Assembly: GCF_001647285.1 (NCBI RefSeq)
Contig: NZ_LRML01000002.1
Coordinates: forward strand, 1 to 64,000
Length of the DNA stretch: 64,000 nucleotides
Reading direction: 5' to 3'
Source: Rufibacter roseus
GTDB lineage: Bacteria > Bacteroidota > Bacteroidia > Cytophagales > Hymenobacteraceae
In this document: piece by piece, positions 17,522 to 26,137 of the stretch
Numbering within the stretch: the first letter of the stretch is position 1
Layout of the letters: the number at the start of each line of letters is the position of its first letter
Notes under the pieces: model-generated
What the model was told of the DNA's origin: nothing
What the model saw: only the letters and a program-made list of their open reading frames with translations
Databases searched by the model: none
Translations under genes and position numbers: made by a program

Positions 17522-19246
17522 ATGAAAAAACTTTCTTTGTTGAGCCTTGGATTGCTTTTGCTTTTTCAGGTTTCTTGTAATAGGCTTTCCCCTGATTCAA
17601 CCGTTAGAATAAGACTGGCTCAAGATCCTGAATCTTTACACCCGCTTACCTACGGCAACGCTCCGGCTCTTCAAATCTTAAATCTGGTTTACCAAAGCCT
17701 GCTCACTGTAAATCTGGAAGATCGTGCCATACAGCCCTTGCTTGCGGCTGAGTTACCATCTGTTAGAATCACAGATTCCCTCTCCTACTTTACTTATGCC
17801 ATCAGGCCACAGGCTCGTTGGGACAATGGTACCCCCATTACCGCCCATGATGTTGCTTTTTCTTTGAAGATTTTACACAGTCCATTATTAGAAAACGAGA
17901 GATGGCGGGCACAGTATGACTTCATACAGGACATTGTTTACTCCAAAGACTCACTTCTAAACTTTACATTGGTCTGCTCTGGTTACACACCTGAGATGAA
18001 ACTGTTGACCGGCGACTTTTTTGTACTGCCAGCTCATCAGTTTGATCCAAATTCATTAATTAGCGATATTTCTTACAAAACCATCAGGGGCAAGTATGAT
18101 TCTCTTTCACAAAGCCCCTCTTTTAAAAATTTAGCCCAAAACGTTAACCAAAGCTTTTTTGCGCGTGATACCGCTGGCGTGAAAGGAAGCGGACCTTATA
18201 GACTTGCGTCTTGGAAGACCGGTCAGCATGTGGTTTTAGAGAAAAAAAAGGGCTGGTGGGGATCTAACATCTCCCCTACTCCTGAGCAGTTACGTTTTGC
18301 ACCTGAACGTATTTCCTACCAAATTATACCTGACAATGCCGCCGCTGTTTTAGCTTTAAAAGCACAGCAACTAGACCTAATGGATAATATACCATTAGTT
18401 TCATTTAAGGAAATGCGGCAAGACCCAAAGTTTCAGGAGAAGTTCAACTTTTTCTCTCCAGCCACTTATGACATTGTTTTTTTAGGAATGAACGGGGCCA
18501 GCCCACTGCTGCAAGATAGACTTACGCGGCAAGCCATCACTCATCTAATTAATATTCCTCAAGTAATTGCAACATTGCAGGGCGGGTTCGCCACTCCTAC
18601 AGTGGGTCTGGTGCATCCTCTTGAAAAAGATTATTATAATAAAGGCTTACAACCTGTAACTTTTGATACTACAGCTGCCAAGAATTTGCTGAGGCAAGCG
18701 GGCTGGAAAAAAGCAGATAACAGCGGCTGGACCAGAAACCAGAATGGCCAACAGCAGAAGCTCGTGCTGAACTTAATGCATAGAGCCGGCAATTCAGAAT
18801 TTGAAAACATGAGCTTACTTCTTCAGCAAAATGCCATGCTTCTGGGTATACCCATTGAAGTAACTAGTTTAGAAAGTAGCCAGATCAGCGAAAAACTGCA
18901 AAACCGTAATTACCATCTTTATTTCAGAACATTAACCGGTAATCCTTTTTCATATAACCTACTATCCATACTGCATAGCTCCAGTGCACAGGGAACTGGA
19001 GGAAATGTAACTAACTTCGGTACACCTGAGACCGATAAAATATTGGAGCAAATTGCAACGGTAGAAAAAGAGGAGCAAAAAGCAATTTTGCTAAAGGACC
19101 TTCAGGCTCAAATGCAGAAAGAAAGCAATCTGGTTTTCCTGTATTTCCTTCAAAATAAAATGGCCATAGCCAAACGCGTGAAATCTCCTGTAGTTTCAAG
19201 CCTGAAACCAAATTATGACATTTCAACTTTTGAAATAACTGAGTAA
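17522..19246 (+). CDS. Oligopeptide-type ABC transporter substrate-binding lipoprotein
   Basis: A 574-residue family 5 extracellular solute-binding protein (Opp/Dpp class). It has a lipoprotein signal with lipobox at FQVSC (Cys19). The SBP_bac_5 signatures are present: ESLHPLTYGNAP near the start, RWDNGTPITAHDVAFSLK at about 102-119, and the closing part (KQITHLINIPQVI-like region about 335-350). Likely ligands are di- or oligopeptides, but the family also binds nickel and sugars. I start at 17522 because only this ATG gives a clean lipoprotein signal; the frame is open from 17429. The two permease genes follow with 3-bp and overlapping spacing. No ATPase gene is in the cluster. Confidence 0.88.
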   Translation: MKKLSLLSLGLLLLFQVSCNRLSPDSTVRIRLAQDPESLHPLTYGNAPALQILNLVYQSLLTVNLEDRAIQPLLAAELPSVRITDSLSYFTYAIRPQARWDNGTPITAHDVAFSLKILHSPLLENERWRAQYDFIQDIVYSKDSLLNFTLVCSGYTPEMKLLTGDFFVLPAHQFDPNSLISDISYKTIRGKYDSLSQSPSFKNLAQNVNQSFFARDTAGVKGSGPYRLASWKTGQHVVLEKKKGWWGSNISPTPEQLRFAPERISYQIIPDNAAAVLALKAQQLDLMDNIPLVSFKEMRQDPKFQEKFNFFSPATYDIVFLGMNGASPLLQDRLTRQAITHLINIPQVIATLQGGFATPTVGLVHPLEKDYYNKGLQPVTFDTTAAKNLLRQAGWKKADNSGWTRNQNGQQQKLVLNLMHRAGNSEFENMSLLLQQNAMLLGIPIEVTSLESSQISEKLQNRNYHLYFRTLTGNPFSYNLLSILHSSSAQGTGGNVTNFGTPETDKILEQIATVEKEEQKAILLKDLQAQMQKESNLVFLYFLQNKMAIAKRVKSPVVSSLKPNYDISTFEITE

Positions 19247-19249
19247 GAA

Positions 19250-20602
19250 ATGCTTTGGCGAAAACTTTGCTTTAAGCTGGTCCAGCTTGTATTTACCCTT
19301 TGGGCAATGGCCTCCATAGTTTTTCTTTTAAGCAGATTTTTACCAGGCTTGTCCTCACCAAAAGGAATGAATGACCCTGATGTCAACATTTTAAGTCATA
19401 CTTCTCCAGAAGCAGTTTTAAGAATAAAAGAGGCGTACCTGCAAAAACATGGTCTCCATCTGCCAAAGTTTTACCTGAGCTTTTCGTTAAAAGGAGAAAA
19501 AAATGCCGGACAAATTAGCTCAGCATCAGTTGACGAAGCCTGGGTCCGCAAATCGGTTTTATGGCATGGACTTGAAACAACTTCAAGTTTTTATAGGCAA
19601 TGGCAACAAGCATATTCTAATGCTGATCTAGCTGACCAATCAACGGCTTTAAAGAGCCTAATCAAATGGTCTAACAGTAACTCTCCAACTGAAAGACAGT
19701 TAAATGTCGCGCAGTTTGAAGCCGTTTTAAAAAAAATAGATCGAAAACAACGTTTACAGCTTACAAAGGAGTGGCAACACCTGACTTTGTCTTCTTCACC
19801 CTGGTATTTCTTTTTACCTAGCCTAGAATGGCACGGCACCAACTCTCAGTATCACCTTTGGCTTCAAAACATTCTTTCTGGCAATCTAGGAGTTTCTAAC
19901 TCTGATTATGAACCTGTTTTAGATAAGCTAAGTGAAGCATTGAAGAATTCAGCCATTTTAGGTGCTATTGCTTTACTTATAGCCTCTGCCATAGCTTACT
20001 CATTAGGCCTTTGGCTGGCGGAGTCACAAAATAAGCCCTTCTGCATTGCTGTCAGGCAAACCTTGTACCTCTTAGACAGTATTCCCGTTTTCCTGCTGGT
20101 GTTGGGTCTGTTGTTTCTTTACTTACTTTTTGGGGGCACCCTTTCAGGTAACGATATTCCATCAGAAGGTACCTTTTCTATATTATTCCAAAGCTCCTTT
20201 CTGCTATCTACTATTAGTGTTGTTCTCCTGCTGCTGCCTTATCTATGTTTGCAGTTTTATCAAGGTCTTAACCATGAAGCTGATAGCATGTATATGCGCA
20301 CTGCAAGAGCTAAGGGGCTAAGCATTAACAATAGCCTTAGGAAGCACGCACTCCCTAATTCTTTTGGCCCATCTTTAACTATTCTTAGTGAAGCGGTAAT
20401 AGGGTTGATAGCTGGAGTGCTGGTAGTAGAAGTCACATTTTCGTTGCCTGGAGTAGGCTCTCTTCTGACTCGTTCTATTTTATCTTCAGATTATCCGGTA
20501 CTTATTGCTTCCACTTTATTTTTATTGTTGTTCAGAATTGTGGTAGTATGGATCACTGATCTTCTTCTCGCTTTTGTAGACCCTAGAATCAGGCTTTCAT
20601 GA
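19250..20602 (+). CDS. ABC transporter permease, DppB-like, with large insertion
   Basis: A 450-residue inner-membrane permease. The first membrane helix is about 10-32. About 170 mostly polar residues then follow (about 35-205) before the core helices from about 225 to 440. Typical DppB/OppB proteins are about 310-340 residues, so this extra periplasmic segment is unusual. The permease signature (EAA-type loop) RTARAKGLSINNSLRKHAL is at about 346-364, and VEVTFSLPGVGSLL at about 392-405 is the classic family end motif. It begins 3 bp after the binding protein and overlaps the next gene by 4 bp. Confidence 0.87.
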   Translation: MLWRKLCFKLVQLVFTLWAMASIVFLLSRFLPGLSSPKGMNDPDVNILSHTSPEAVLRIKEAYLQKHGLHLPKFYLSFSLKGEKNAGQISSASVDEAWVRKSVLWHGLETTSSFYRQWQQAYSNADLADQSTALKSLIKWSNSNSPTERQLNVAQFEAVLKKIDRKQRLQLTKEWQHLTLSSSPWYFFLPSLEWHGTNSQYHLWLQNILSGNLGVSNSDYEPVLDKLSEALKNSAILGAIALLIASAIAYSLGLWLAESQNKPFCIAVRQTLYLLDSIPVFLLVLGLLFLYLLFGGTLSGNDIPSEGTFSILFQSSFLLSTISVVLLLLPYLCLQFYQGLNHEADSMYMRTARAKGLSINNSLRKHALPNSFGPSLTILSEAVIGLIAGVLVVEVTFSLPGVGSLLTRSILSSDYPVLIASTLFLLLFRIVVVWITDLLLAFVDPRIRLS

Positions 20603-21663
20603 AAGTGATGAGCTATAAAAAATCTGCTAAAAGGAGAAGGCGTTTAGGTATTATAGATTCCCTTGCCGTGGCATGGCTACTACTTTTCACAAGTGTAGCA
20701 TTATTTTATCCACTGTTGCCACAGGCTGACTTGCACTTAGTGCTAAACCCATCGGATGCCTACATGCCACCCTTTCAGGCACAAAATCATTTTTTGGGTA
20801 CTGATCATCTAGGCAGAGACCTGTTCTATTATTTGTTGCATTCTTGTCATACCGCGTGGTTTCTCACCTTTCCTCCGCTATTCTTTGCCACTTCAATTGG
20901 GTGTATTTTAGGGGCTATGGCAGCTTACTGGGGAGACAATGGGCTTAAAGTAAAAGTTTATTCATTTCTTTCATTGGTGATAGTATTAGCCCTTGCTGTA
21001 CTTTTTGCTCCTTATATCAAATGGGTAGTAATACCAAATTCTCAACTGCCATCTTTAGTATCAATCACTGTATTGAGCATCTTAGTTGCATTTTATTTTA
21101 CACTAACTTGGACTTTGAAACGGTTCTTTGGTCGGTTCAGAAAAAGAACCGTCTCTGTTCCAATTGATTTTTTTGTTAAAAAATCAATAGAATTATGGTC
21201 TACATTGCCTAAGCTCTTGCTCTTGTTGTTACTTAGTACACTGGCACCAAATTCCATTGCTATCATGATGGTTTGGATTTCTCTTTCGTACTGGGTTTTA
21301 CCTTGTAGAATTACTAGATCAAAAGTCTTGACAACGAAAGGCTTTCTATATGTTGACTCTGCTCATGTTCTAGGGGTTCCGACAAAAAAAGTTATATGGT
21401 CCTATATCTTCCCCTCAATTAAAGGGCCAGTACTCATTAACTTTTGCTTTAGCGCCTCAGGCCTTTTAGGAATTGGTTCAACATTGGCTTTTTTAGGAGT
21501 GGGACTTCCTGCCGAGACACCCTCATGGGGTAAATTATTGGCAACCTCCAGATTTTCTTTTGATGCTTGGTGGTTATTTCTTTTTCCAGCCGTGTTTCTT
21601 GTGTTCAGTATATTAAGTATGCAAGCCATCGGAAATAAAATTACCTCCAACAAAAGGATATAA
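20599..21663 (+). CDS. ABC transporter permease, DppC-like
   Basis: The second permease of the importer, 354 residues. The N-terminus is basic (KKSAKRRRR) followed by a first helix (about 17-40). The DppC signature HFLGTDHLGRDLF lies at about 62-74, and the EAA-type loop SAHVLGVPTKKVIWSYIFP is near 253-271. FLGVGLPAETPSWGKLL towards the end is diagnostic for the DppC/OppC branch. Its ATGA overlap with the DppB-like gene implies translational coupling. The cognate ATPase must be encoded elsewhere. Confidence 0.88.
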   Translation: MKVMSYKKSAKRRRRLGIIDSLAVAWLLLFTSVALFYPLLPQADLHLVLNPSDAYMPPFQAQNHFLGTDHLGRDLFYYLLHSCHTAWFLTFPPLFFATSIGCILGAMAAYWGDNGLKVKVYSFLSLVIVLALAVLFAPYIKWVVIPNSQLPSLVSITVLSILVAFYFTLTWTLKRFFGRFRKRTVSVPIDFFVKKSIELWSTLPKLLLLLLLSTLAPNSIAIMMVWISLSYWVLPCRITRSKVLTTKGFLYVDSAHVLGVPTKKVIWSYIFPSIKGPVLINFCFSASGLLGIGSTLAFLGVGLPAETPSWGKLLATSRFSFDAWWLFLFPAVFLVFSILSMQAIGNKITSNKRI

Positions 21664-21781
21664 ATGTTACATAAGCTTACTTAATCACGTATTATTATAA
21701 TAAAGGCAAACCTCATCCTTTAAAAGTGAGCTATATTGCAAAGTTTATATAATAATATTTAAATTATATATTTTAAAAGTT

Positions 21782-21960
21782 TTAGTTACGTTTAATATCG
21801 ATGTTTCCTGGCTCACCCTCTGCTGTTATTGTAAATTTGTTCCATTGTAGTTGTTAAGAAATAAACCTACTGGAGTGTATTGTGAGTTCTGACCTACATT
21901 TTGTTTACAACAGGATGGAGAAAGTGAAAAGATCAAGCTTACAAGGAGGATAAGTTGTCT
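21782..21960 (-). pseudogene. Possible decayed small lipoprotein gene
   Basis: Reading the minus strand from 21960 gives a lipoprotein-like start without an initiator (LILLVSLIFSLSPSCC, a hydrophobic run with lipobox) and continues QNSQYTPVGLFLNNYNG before a stop. A neighbouring frame then supplies a protein-like end (WNKFTITAEGEPGNIDIKRN) up to a stop at 21782-21784. A TGA sits directly before the first readable codon. The pattern fits a small lipoprotein broken by a frameshift and loss of its start. The family is not recognised, and a chance reading in AT-rich DNA cannot be excluded. Confidence 0.3.
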
Positions 21961-22190
21961 TCAAAATTCAACTTCCAGTAGTGAAGCTATTATTCAGCTA
22001 TACAAATTCACCTATTGTGTTTTAATCGGGATTTATACCTAAAGGTATTTACGTAGATATTCCCTTATTCGCAGTGATAAGTGGAATTTTTAAACTGCTT
22101 ATTCAAGTATAAAATATTAGAATTTAAAATCTTCCGTGCTTCCTAACACGGTCTAATTAAATATTTTAGTTTTTTTGTTGTTTGTCTGTT

Positions 22191-22222
22191 GCCTGCCGGC
22201 TTGTCACCGGCAGGCTTTTTTT
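22191..22222 (+). terminator. Strong orphan terminator
   Basis: A 9-bp GC-rich stem (GCCTGCCGG / CCGGCAGGC) with a 7-nt loop is followed by seven T residues. It is more than 500 bp from the end of the nearest plus-strand gene. Confidence 0.85.
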
Positions 22223-22385
22223 GTTCCCAGTTAATGTTATATCTAAAATAAATCTTAAATTAGCTTCAAATAAGACAATAACAAAGTAGATATGCCCCTC
22301 CCCCGTTCACTCAATGTTCAGTCAATAGATTGAGTGCTTTTCCTCTGACTCCACCTGAAAATCCTGTACCCACCATTCAATTACA

Positions 22386-22808
22386 ATGAAAAAACTTTTT
22401 ACTTTTCTATTACTACTGCCCTTATTTACCTTGGCAGCAGGCAACTCCCCCATCAATAAAGACAACATCATTACAGTTACTTCTAATGTGCCAGCTTCTA
22501 TAGCTCTATCGCACATCAAAAGTCTTCTTGAAAAACAAGGTTACACAATAAAAGAGCTAAATGAAGAGGCAGGCACGCTATCTACAGAGCCGAAGCAAAA
22601 TAACTTTGGTGCCACAGCAATTTTGGTATCCATCAAAAAAATGGACTGGACCCAAATCAATATATCCGGTTCTTTTGCGAAAGAAAATGACACTACCCCT
22701 GCTAGCCCTGTAGAATTCGGCAACAAAGACTGTGAAGGAGCTTGGACCGAGTTTGAAGACATAGCCAAAGCTCTGAAAGGAATCAAAGTCAGCTACAGCA
22801 GAAAGTAA
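22386..22808 (+). CDS. Small exported protein of unknown function
   Basis: A 140-residue protein that I do not recognise. It has a clear signal peptide (about 1-19, FLLLLPLFTLAAG) and an alpha/beta mature part in which ASIALSHIKSLLEKQGYTI and IKELNEEAGTLSTEP suggest a compact BON- or lipoprotein-like domain. One Cys (NKDCEGAW, about 115) is present without a partner in the mature chain. It is a single gene between the orphan terminator and a hairpin terminator. Probably periplasmic. Confidence 0.7.
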   Translation: MKKLFTFLLLLPLFTLAAGNSPINKDNIITVTSNVPASIALSHIKSLLEKQGYTIKELNEEAGTLSTEPKQNNFGATAILVSIKKMDWTQINISGSFAKENDTTPASPVEFGNKDCEGAWTEFEDIAKALKGIKVSYSRK

Positions 22809-22916
22809 CAGTTAATAATATCTACTTTCTTAGTTAATTATTCAAATTTACACTAGCTATCCGCCAAATAGAGACTACCACCCATGTCAGTTTTAGTCTC
22901 TATAGACATAAAAAGC

Positions 22917-22952
22917 ATAAAGCCCTGCAAATAAATATTTGCAGGGCTTTAT
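22917..22952. terminator. Bidirectional terminator
   Basis: A long stem (ATAAAGCCCTGCAAAT with its complement, minimal loop) with A/T flanks separates the small exported protein gene from the tRNA on the other strand. Confidence 0.85.
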
Positions 22953-22959
22953 TAAGTTG

Positions 22960-23046
22960 CGGAGAGGGAGGGATTCGAACCCTCGATACCGTTTCCAGTA
23001 TACACACTTTCCAGGCGTGCTCGTTCGACCACTCTGACACCTCTCC
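22960..23046 (-). tRNA. tRNA-Ser (anticodon GGA)
   Basis: An 87-nt cloverleaf on the minus strand. The acceptor stem GGAGAGG/CCTCTCC closes it, the anticodon loop reads CTGGAAA (anticodon GGA, for UCC/UCU codons), the long variable arm expected of tRNA-Ser is present, and the T arm has GGTTCGAATCC. CCA is not encoded. Confidence 0.95.
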
Positions 23047-23065
23047 GGAGGTTATTTTGGGAATG

Positions 23066-23097
23066 CAAAGTAAACCAGATCCTTTTGCTTTTGCAAG
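23066..23097 (-). promoter_or_regulatory. Probable promoter of tRNA-Ser
   Basis: On the minus strand CTTG (23094-23097), a 20-bp spacer and TTACTTTG (23066-23073) match the Bacteroidota promoter with one mismatch in each box. The predicted start is about 12 nt before the mature tRNA 5' end. Confidence 0.5.
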
Positions 23098-23110
23098 TAT
23101 CTTTCCCCTA

Positions 23111-24190
23111 TTACCCGTATTTATGCCCGCTTATTTCTCCTCTCAGGTTTTCCTGCAAAAGCTGTCGGGTTTCTTCTATCGGTAAACCCTGAGCTAGAAT
23201 AAACATGAGTTTAGTCACCGCTGCCTCAGTACTGATATCAGTCCCACCAATCACCCCCATTTCCTTTAGGTACTTACTTGTTTCATACTCGCCTTGTCTT
23301 ACCTCCCCTTCTTCACATTGAGATACATTTAGAATAGTAATACCCCTGTCAATGGCGTCACGCAGCAGGTCCAGAAACCAAGGATAAGTAGGTGCGTTAC
23401 CAGCCCCAAATGTTTCCATTACCAACCCTTTCAACCCTGGGGCATTAAGGATGGATTGTACTAATACAGGGCTGATACCTGGGAAGATTTTAAGGATGGC
23501 AACCTGACTTTCCAGTTCCTGGTGCACTCTCAGAGGGCCAGATGGAGGCGGCAACACTACACCTTCATTGAATTCTATGTCTATACCCGCCTTGGCCAAT
23601 GGAGCATACTTTCCAGAGTGGAAGGCGTTAAAGTGACGGCTCTCTACTTTAGTGGAACGGTTACCTCTTAAAAGTACGGTGTTAAAGTAAATGCAAACTT
23701 CCGGAACCAGCGGTTTACCCATTCGGTGGGCAGAAGCAATCTCAAGGGCAGTAATTAAATTACGGCGGGCGTCGGTTCGCAAACGGCCAATAGGCACCTG
23801 AGCACCGGTGAATATGACAGGCTTGCCTAAGTTCTCTAATAAAAAGCTTAATGCTGAAGCACTATAGGCCATCGTATCGGTACCGTGCAAAATCACAAAT
23901 CCATCGTATTGATGGTAGTTTACCTGAATCACCTGAGCCAGCTTTATCCAGTGCTCTACCCCTATGTTAGAAGAGTCAATTGGCGGATCAAGACTTAAGA
24001 CCGTCATCAACACCTTAAACTGGCGCATTTCCGGCACTCGGTGAATTACTTCGCTAAAGTCAAAGGGCACAAGGCTTTCGTCTTGCTTATCAGATACCAT
24101 CCCGATGGTACCACCTGTATAAATAATCAATATGGAGGCCTCGGTGTCACGGGGTGCCGCCGTATTGATATCTACCTTAAAAAATTTCAT
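23111..24190 (-). CDS. ansA: L-asparaginase, type I
   Basis: Hydrolyses L-asparagine to aspartate and ammonia; the type I enzyme is cytoplasmic and no signal peptide is seen here. The two catalytic Thr motifs are present: YTGGTIGM at about 24-31 and [13 protein letters not shown] at about 103-115. [16 protein letters not shown] follows, as in bacterial asparaginases. Length, 359 residues, is normal. It begins 7 bp after the tatD stop and is probably co-transcribed with it. Confidence 0.93.
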   Translation of the reverse strand: MKFFKVDINTAAPRDTEASILIIYTGGTIGMVSDKQDESLVPFDFSEVIHRVPEMRQFKVLMTVLSLDPPIDSSNIGVEHWIKLAQVIQVNYHQYDGFVILHGTDTMAYSASALSFLLENLGKPVIFTGAQVPIGRLRTDARRNLITALEIASAHRMGKPLVPEVCIYFNTVLLRGNRSTKVESRHFNAFHSGKYAPLAKAGIDIEFNEGVVLPPPSGPLRVHQELESQVAILKIFPGISPVLVQSILNAPGLKGLVMETFGAGNAPTYPWFLDLLRDAIDRGITILNVSQCEEGEVRQGEYETSKYLKEMGVIGGTDISTEAAVTKLMFILAQGLPIEETRQLLQENLRGEISGHKYG

Positions 24191-24197
24191 AGCGTGG

Positions 24198-24959
24198 TTA
24201 AGCGAATACTCTTAAAGCGTTGGCGGAAGTTTTTGCCGCTACCTCTTCTAAAGGTAACGATTTTATATCGGCTATTCGTTGGGCAACCAAGGGCAAGTAG
24301 GCCGGCTCATTGCGCTTACCGCGTTTAGGCACTGGGGCTAAGTAGGGGCTATCTGTTTCCAGCACCAAATGTTCAAGTGAGACATTCTGTATCACTGGCT
24401 CAAGACCTCCATTCTTAAAGGTACTGACCCCGCCAATTCCAAGAAGGAAATTTGCTTCTATTACCTCTTCTGCCTCCTCTAAGGTTCCAGAAAAGCAATG
24501 GAAGATACCGCGAAGAGTACCGTCCTGCTGCTCTTTAATGATTTCCAGTGTTTCCTTGAATGCGTCCCGGGTATGAAGCACAATAGGAATTTTATACTTC
24601 TTTGCCCAACCACACTGCACCCGCAGCGTCTCTTGCTGTTCTTTAAAAAAGGTTTTATCCCAATACAAGTCAATGCCAGACTCTCCAATTCCCCTGAACT
24701 TCCGATTCTCTAACCACTCTTCCATTTGGTGCAGTACCTCCAGGTAATTTTCTTTCACATAGCTGGGGTGCAAGCCCATAAGGGAATGGCACCATGGGTT
24801 CTGCTCTTCCAATTGTAACATAGCCTCAATAGAAGTGTGGTCTATGTTCGGCATGAAGATCTCAGTGACTCCTGCTTCCTGGGCACGAGCCAACATATCA
24901 GAGCGGTCTTGGTCAAACTCTGGTGAGAAAATGTGGGCGTGGGTATCTATGTACGTCAT
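24198..24959 (-). CDS. TatD family metal-dependent DNase
   Basis: A 253-residue TIM-barrel hydrolase of the TatD family, which has 3'-5' exonuclease or deacylase activity in other bacteria. Metal ligands are visible: DTHAHIF at 5-11, Glu in GESGID at about 95, VLHTRDAF (about 130), IFHCFSG (about 154) and VLETDSPYLAPVP near 202. It is the first gene of a likely two-gene unit with asparaginase. Start is ATG at 24959. Confidence 0.92.
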   Translation of the reverse strand: MTYIDTHAHIFSPEFDQDRSDMLARAQEAGVTEIFMPNIDHTSIEAMLQLEEQNPWCHSLMGLHPSYVKENYLEVLHQMEEWLENRKFRGIGESGIDLYWDKTFFKEQQETLRVQCGWAKKYKIPIVLHTRDAFKETLEIIKEQQDGTLRGIFHCFSGTLEEAEEVIEANFLLGIGGVSTFKNGGLEPVIQNVSLEHLVLETDSPYLAPVPKRGKRNEPAYLPLVAQRIADIKSLPLEEVAAKTSANALRVFA

Positions 24960-24978
24960 GAAAAATCAATGCCATTCT

Positions 24979-25014
24979 GTTTTAAGCGTGTTTTCAGAAA
25001 AACAAGCCTGAAAC
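24979..25014. repeat. 36-bp GTTTT...AAAC palindrome, copy 6
   Basis: Lies between the glycosyltransferase stop and the TatD start on the minus strand; begins GTTTTAAGCGTG and ends GCCTGAAAC. Confidence 0.6.
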
Positions 25015-25042
25015 GGCAAAGATAAGGTTTTATTAGCGCGTA

Positions 25043-26134
25043 TTAATATTGACGGCCCTTCCAGCGGATGCGAAGGGGTATAAAAAAGTAAACGATCAAA
25101 ATAAGGGAGGTACTCAGCAGGTACAATTCAAAGAAAATTAAATCCCGCACATTCGTTTTCCAATTCACTCTCTTGGCACATACCCACACAAATACGCTTT
25201 GCAATGTCAGCTTTACCAAGAACACCAGCAAAGCAGCTACCCAAGTAGTGTGCAAGAAGAAAGGCAACCAAATGGGATAGTAAGATGAATGGATGACAAA
25301 AAGCAACAGCATGTACCAAGGCAAAGACACAGAGCCCCTCATCCAGCGACGGCGTTGTTGCAAAAAGGTAGAAAAATCAGGTGCGGGCATAGACAGAGCC
25401 AACACCTCTGCTTCATACACATTAGCTGTGGTGAAGCCTTTTTTTATAACCTCCTTAAATATCTGAACATCTTCAGTTATAGAAAAAGGAATGCCGGCAA
25501 AACCACCTACCGCCTCATAAGCTTCACGGGTAATAAGCATATTATTACCCATGGTAGATACCGGTACTCCTCTGTCCGCCACCACCTGCATTAGCCCAAG
25601 TGAGAAAAGCCAATCCAGGGCCTGCATACGGTCAAACAGCTTACTGCCTTTGGTGGTGGTGATGCCTGTGACAATGCCTGTACCTTGCTTCACTTGCCCC
25701 ATCAGGCTGGTTAGCCATTGAGGTGGCACTTCTATATCAGCATCAGTGATAAAAAAAAAGTCTGAAGTGGCTTTTTGCGCCAGTTGCGCCAGCACATTGG
25801 CTTTCCCTTTGGTGCCTGGCAAATTATCCGTAATAGAAACACATGTTAAATAAGGCCGCTGAGGAAGTAATGATTGTACCAAAGTGAAAGTAGCATCAGA
25901 AGAACGATCATCTCCTACCAACACTTCCAGCCTATCTTTGGGATAATTCAGTCTTTCAATGGCTGCCAGGCAGGCTAGGATATTAGCTTCTTCATTACGG
26001 GCAGCAATTAGAATGCTAACTTTAGGAAAGCTGGAAAGGGAGTAAGCCGGCTTCTTTTTCCTGAAAACCCAAAGCCCCAGCAGCACTCCGAACAAAATAA
26101 AGTAGAAGCAGAAAAAGCCGACGGAGAAGAGCAT
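25043..26134 (-). CDS. Membrane glycosyltransferase, family 2
   Basis: A 363-residue processive-type GT2 enzyme with an N-terminal membrane helix (about 3-24), a cytoplasmic GT-A domain (SILIAARNEEANILACL at about 41-57, VGDDRSSDAT for nucleotide binding, ITDADIEVP for the DxD, QQRRRWMRGS for the acceptor-site motif) and three to four C-terminal membrane helices. The Q-x-x-R-R-W motif is typical of transferases that extend or secrete polysaccharides or modify lipids. The polysaccharide deacetylase gene sits 3 bp upstream, so the pair probably acts on the same glycan. The product is not known. Confidence 0.88.
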   Translation of the reverse strand: MLFSVGFFCFYFILFGVLLGLWVFRKKKPAYSLSSFPKVSILIAARNEEANILACLAAIERLNYPKDRLEVLVGDDRSSDATFTLVQSLLPQRPYLTCVSITDNLPGTKGKANVLAQLAQKATSDFFFITDADIEVPPQWLTSLMGQVKQGTGIVTGITTTKGSKLFDRMQALDWLFSLGLMQVVADRGVPVSTMGNNMLITREAYEAVGGFAGIPFSITEDVQIFKEVIKKGFTTANVYEAEVLALSMPAPDFSTFLQQRRRWMRGSVSLPWYMLLLFVIHSSYYPIWLPFFLHTTWVAALLVFLVKLTLQSVFVWVCAKRVNWKTNVRDLIFFELYLLSTSLILIVYFFIPLRIRWKGRQY

Positions 26135-26137
26135 GCG

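Larger units (their letters stand above)
21664..22385. other. Long AT-rich intergenic stretch with gene remnant and orphan terminator
   Basis: A 722-bp stretch with no intact ORF of note. It contains a probable decayed lipoprotein gene on the minus strand (21782-21960), a small hairpin CCGTG...CACGG (about 22133-22150) and a strong plus-strand terminator (22191-22222) with no gene before it. This could be the tail of an unrecognised small RNA or the residue of a lost gene. Confidence 0.45.
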
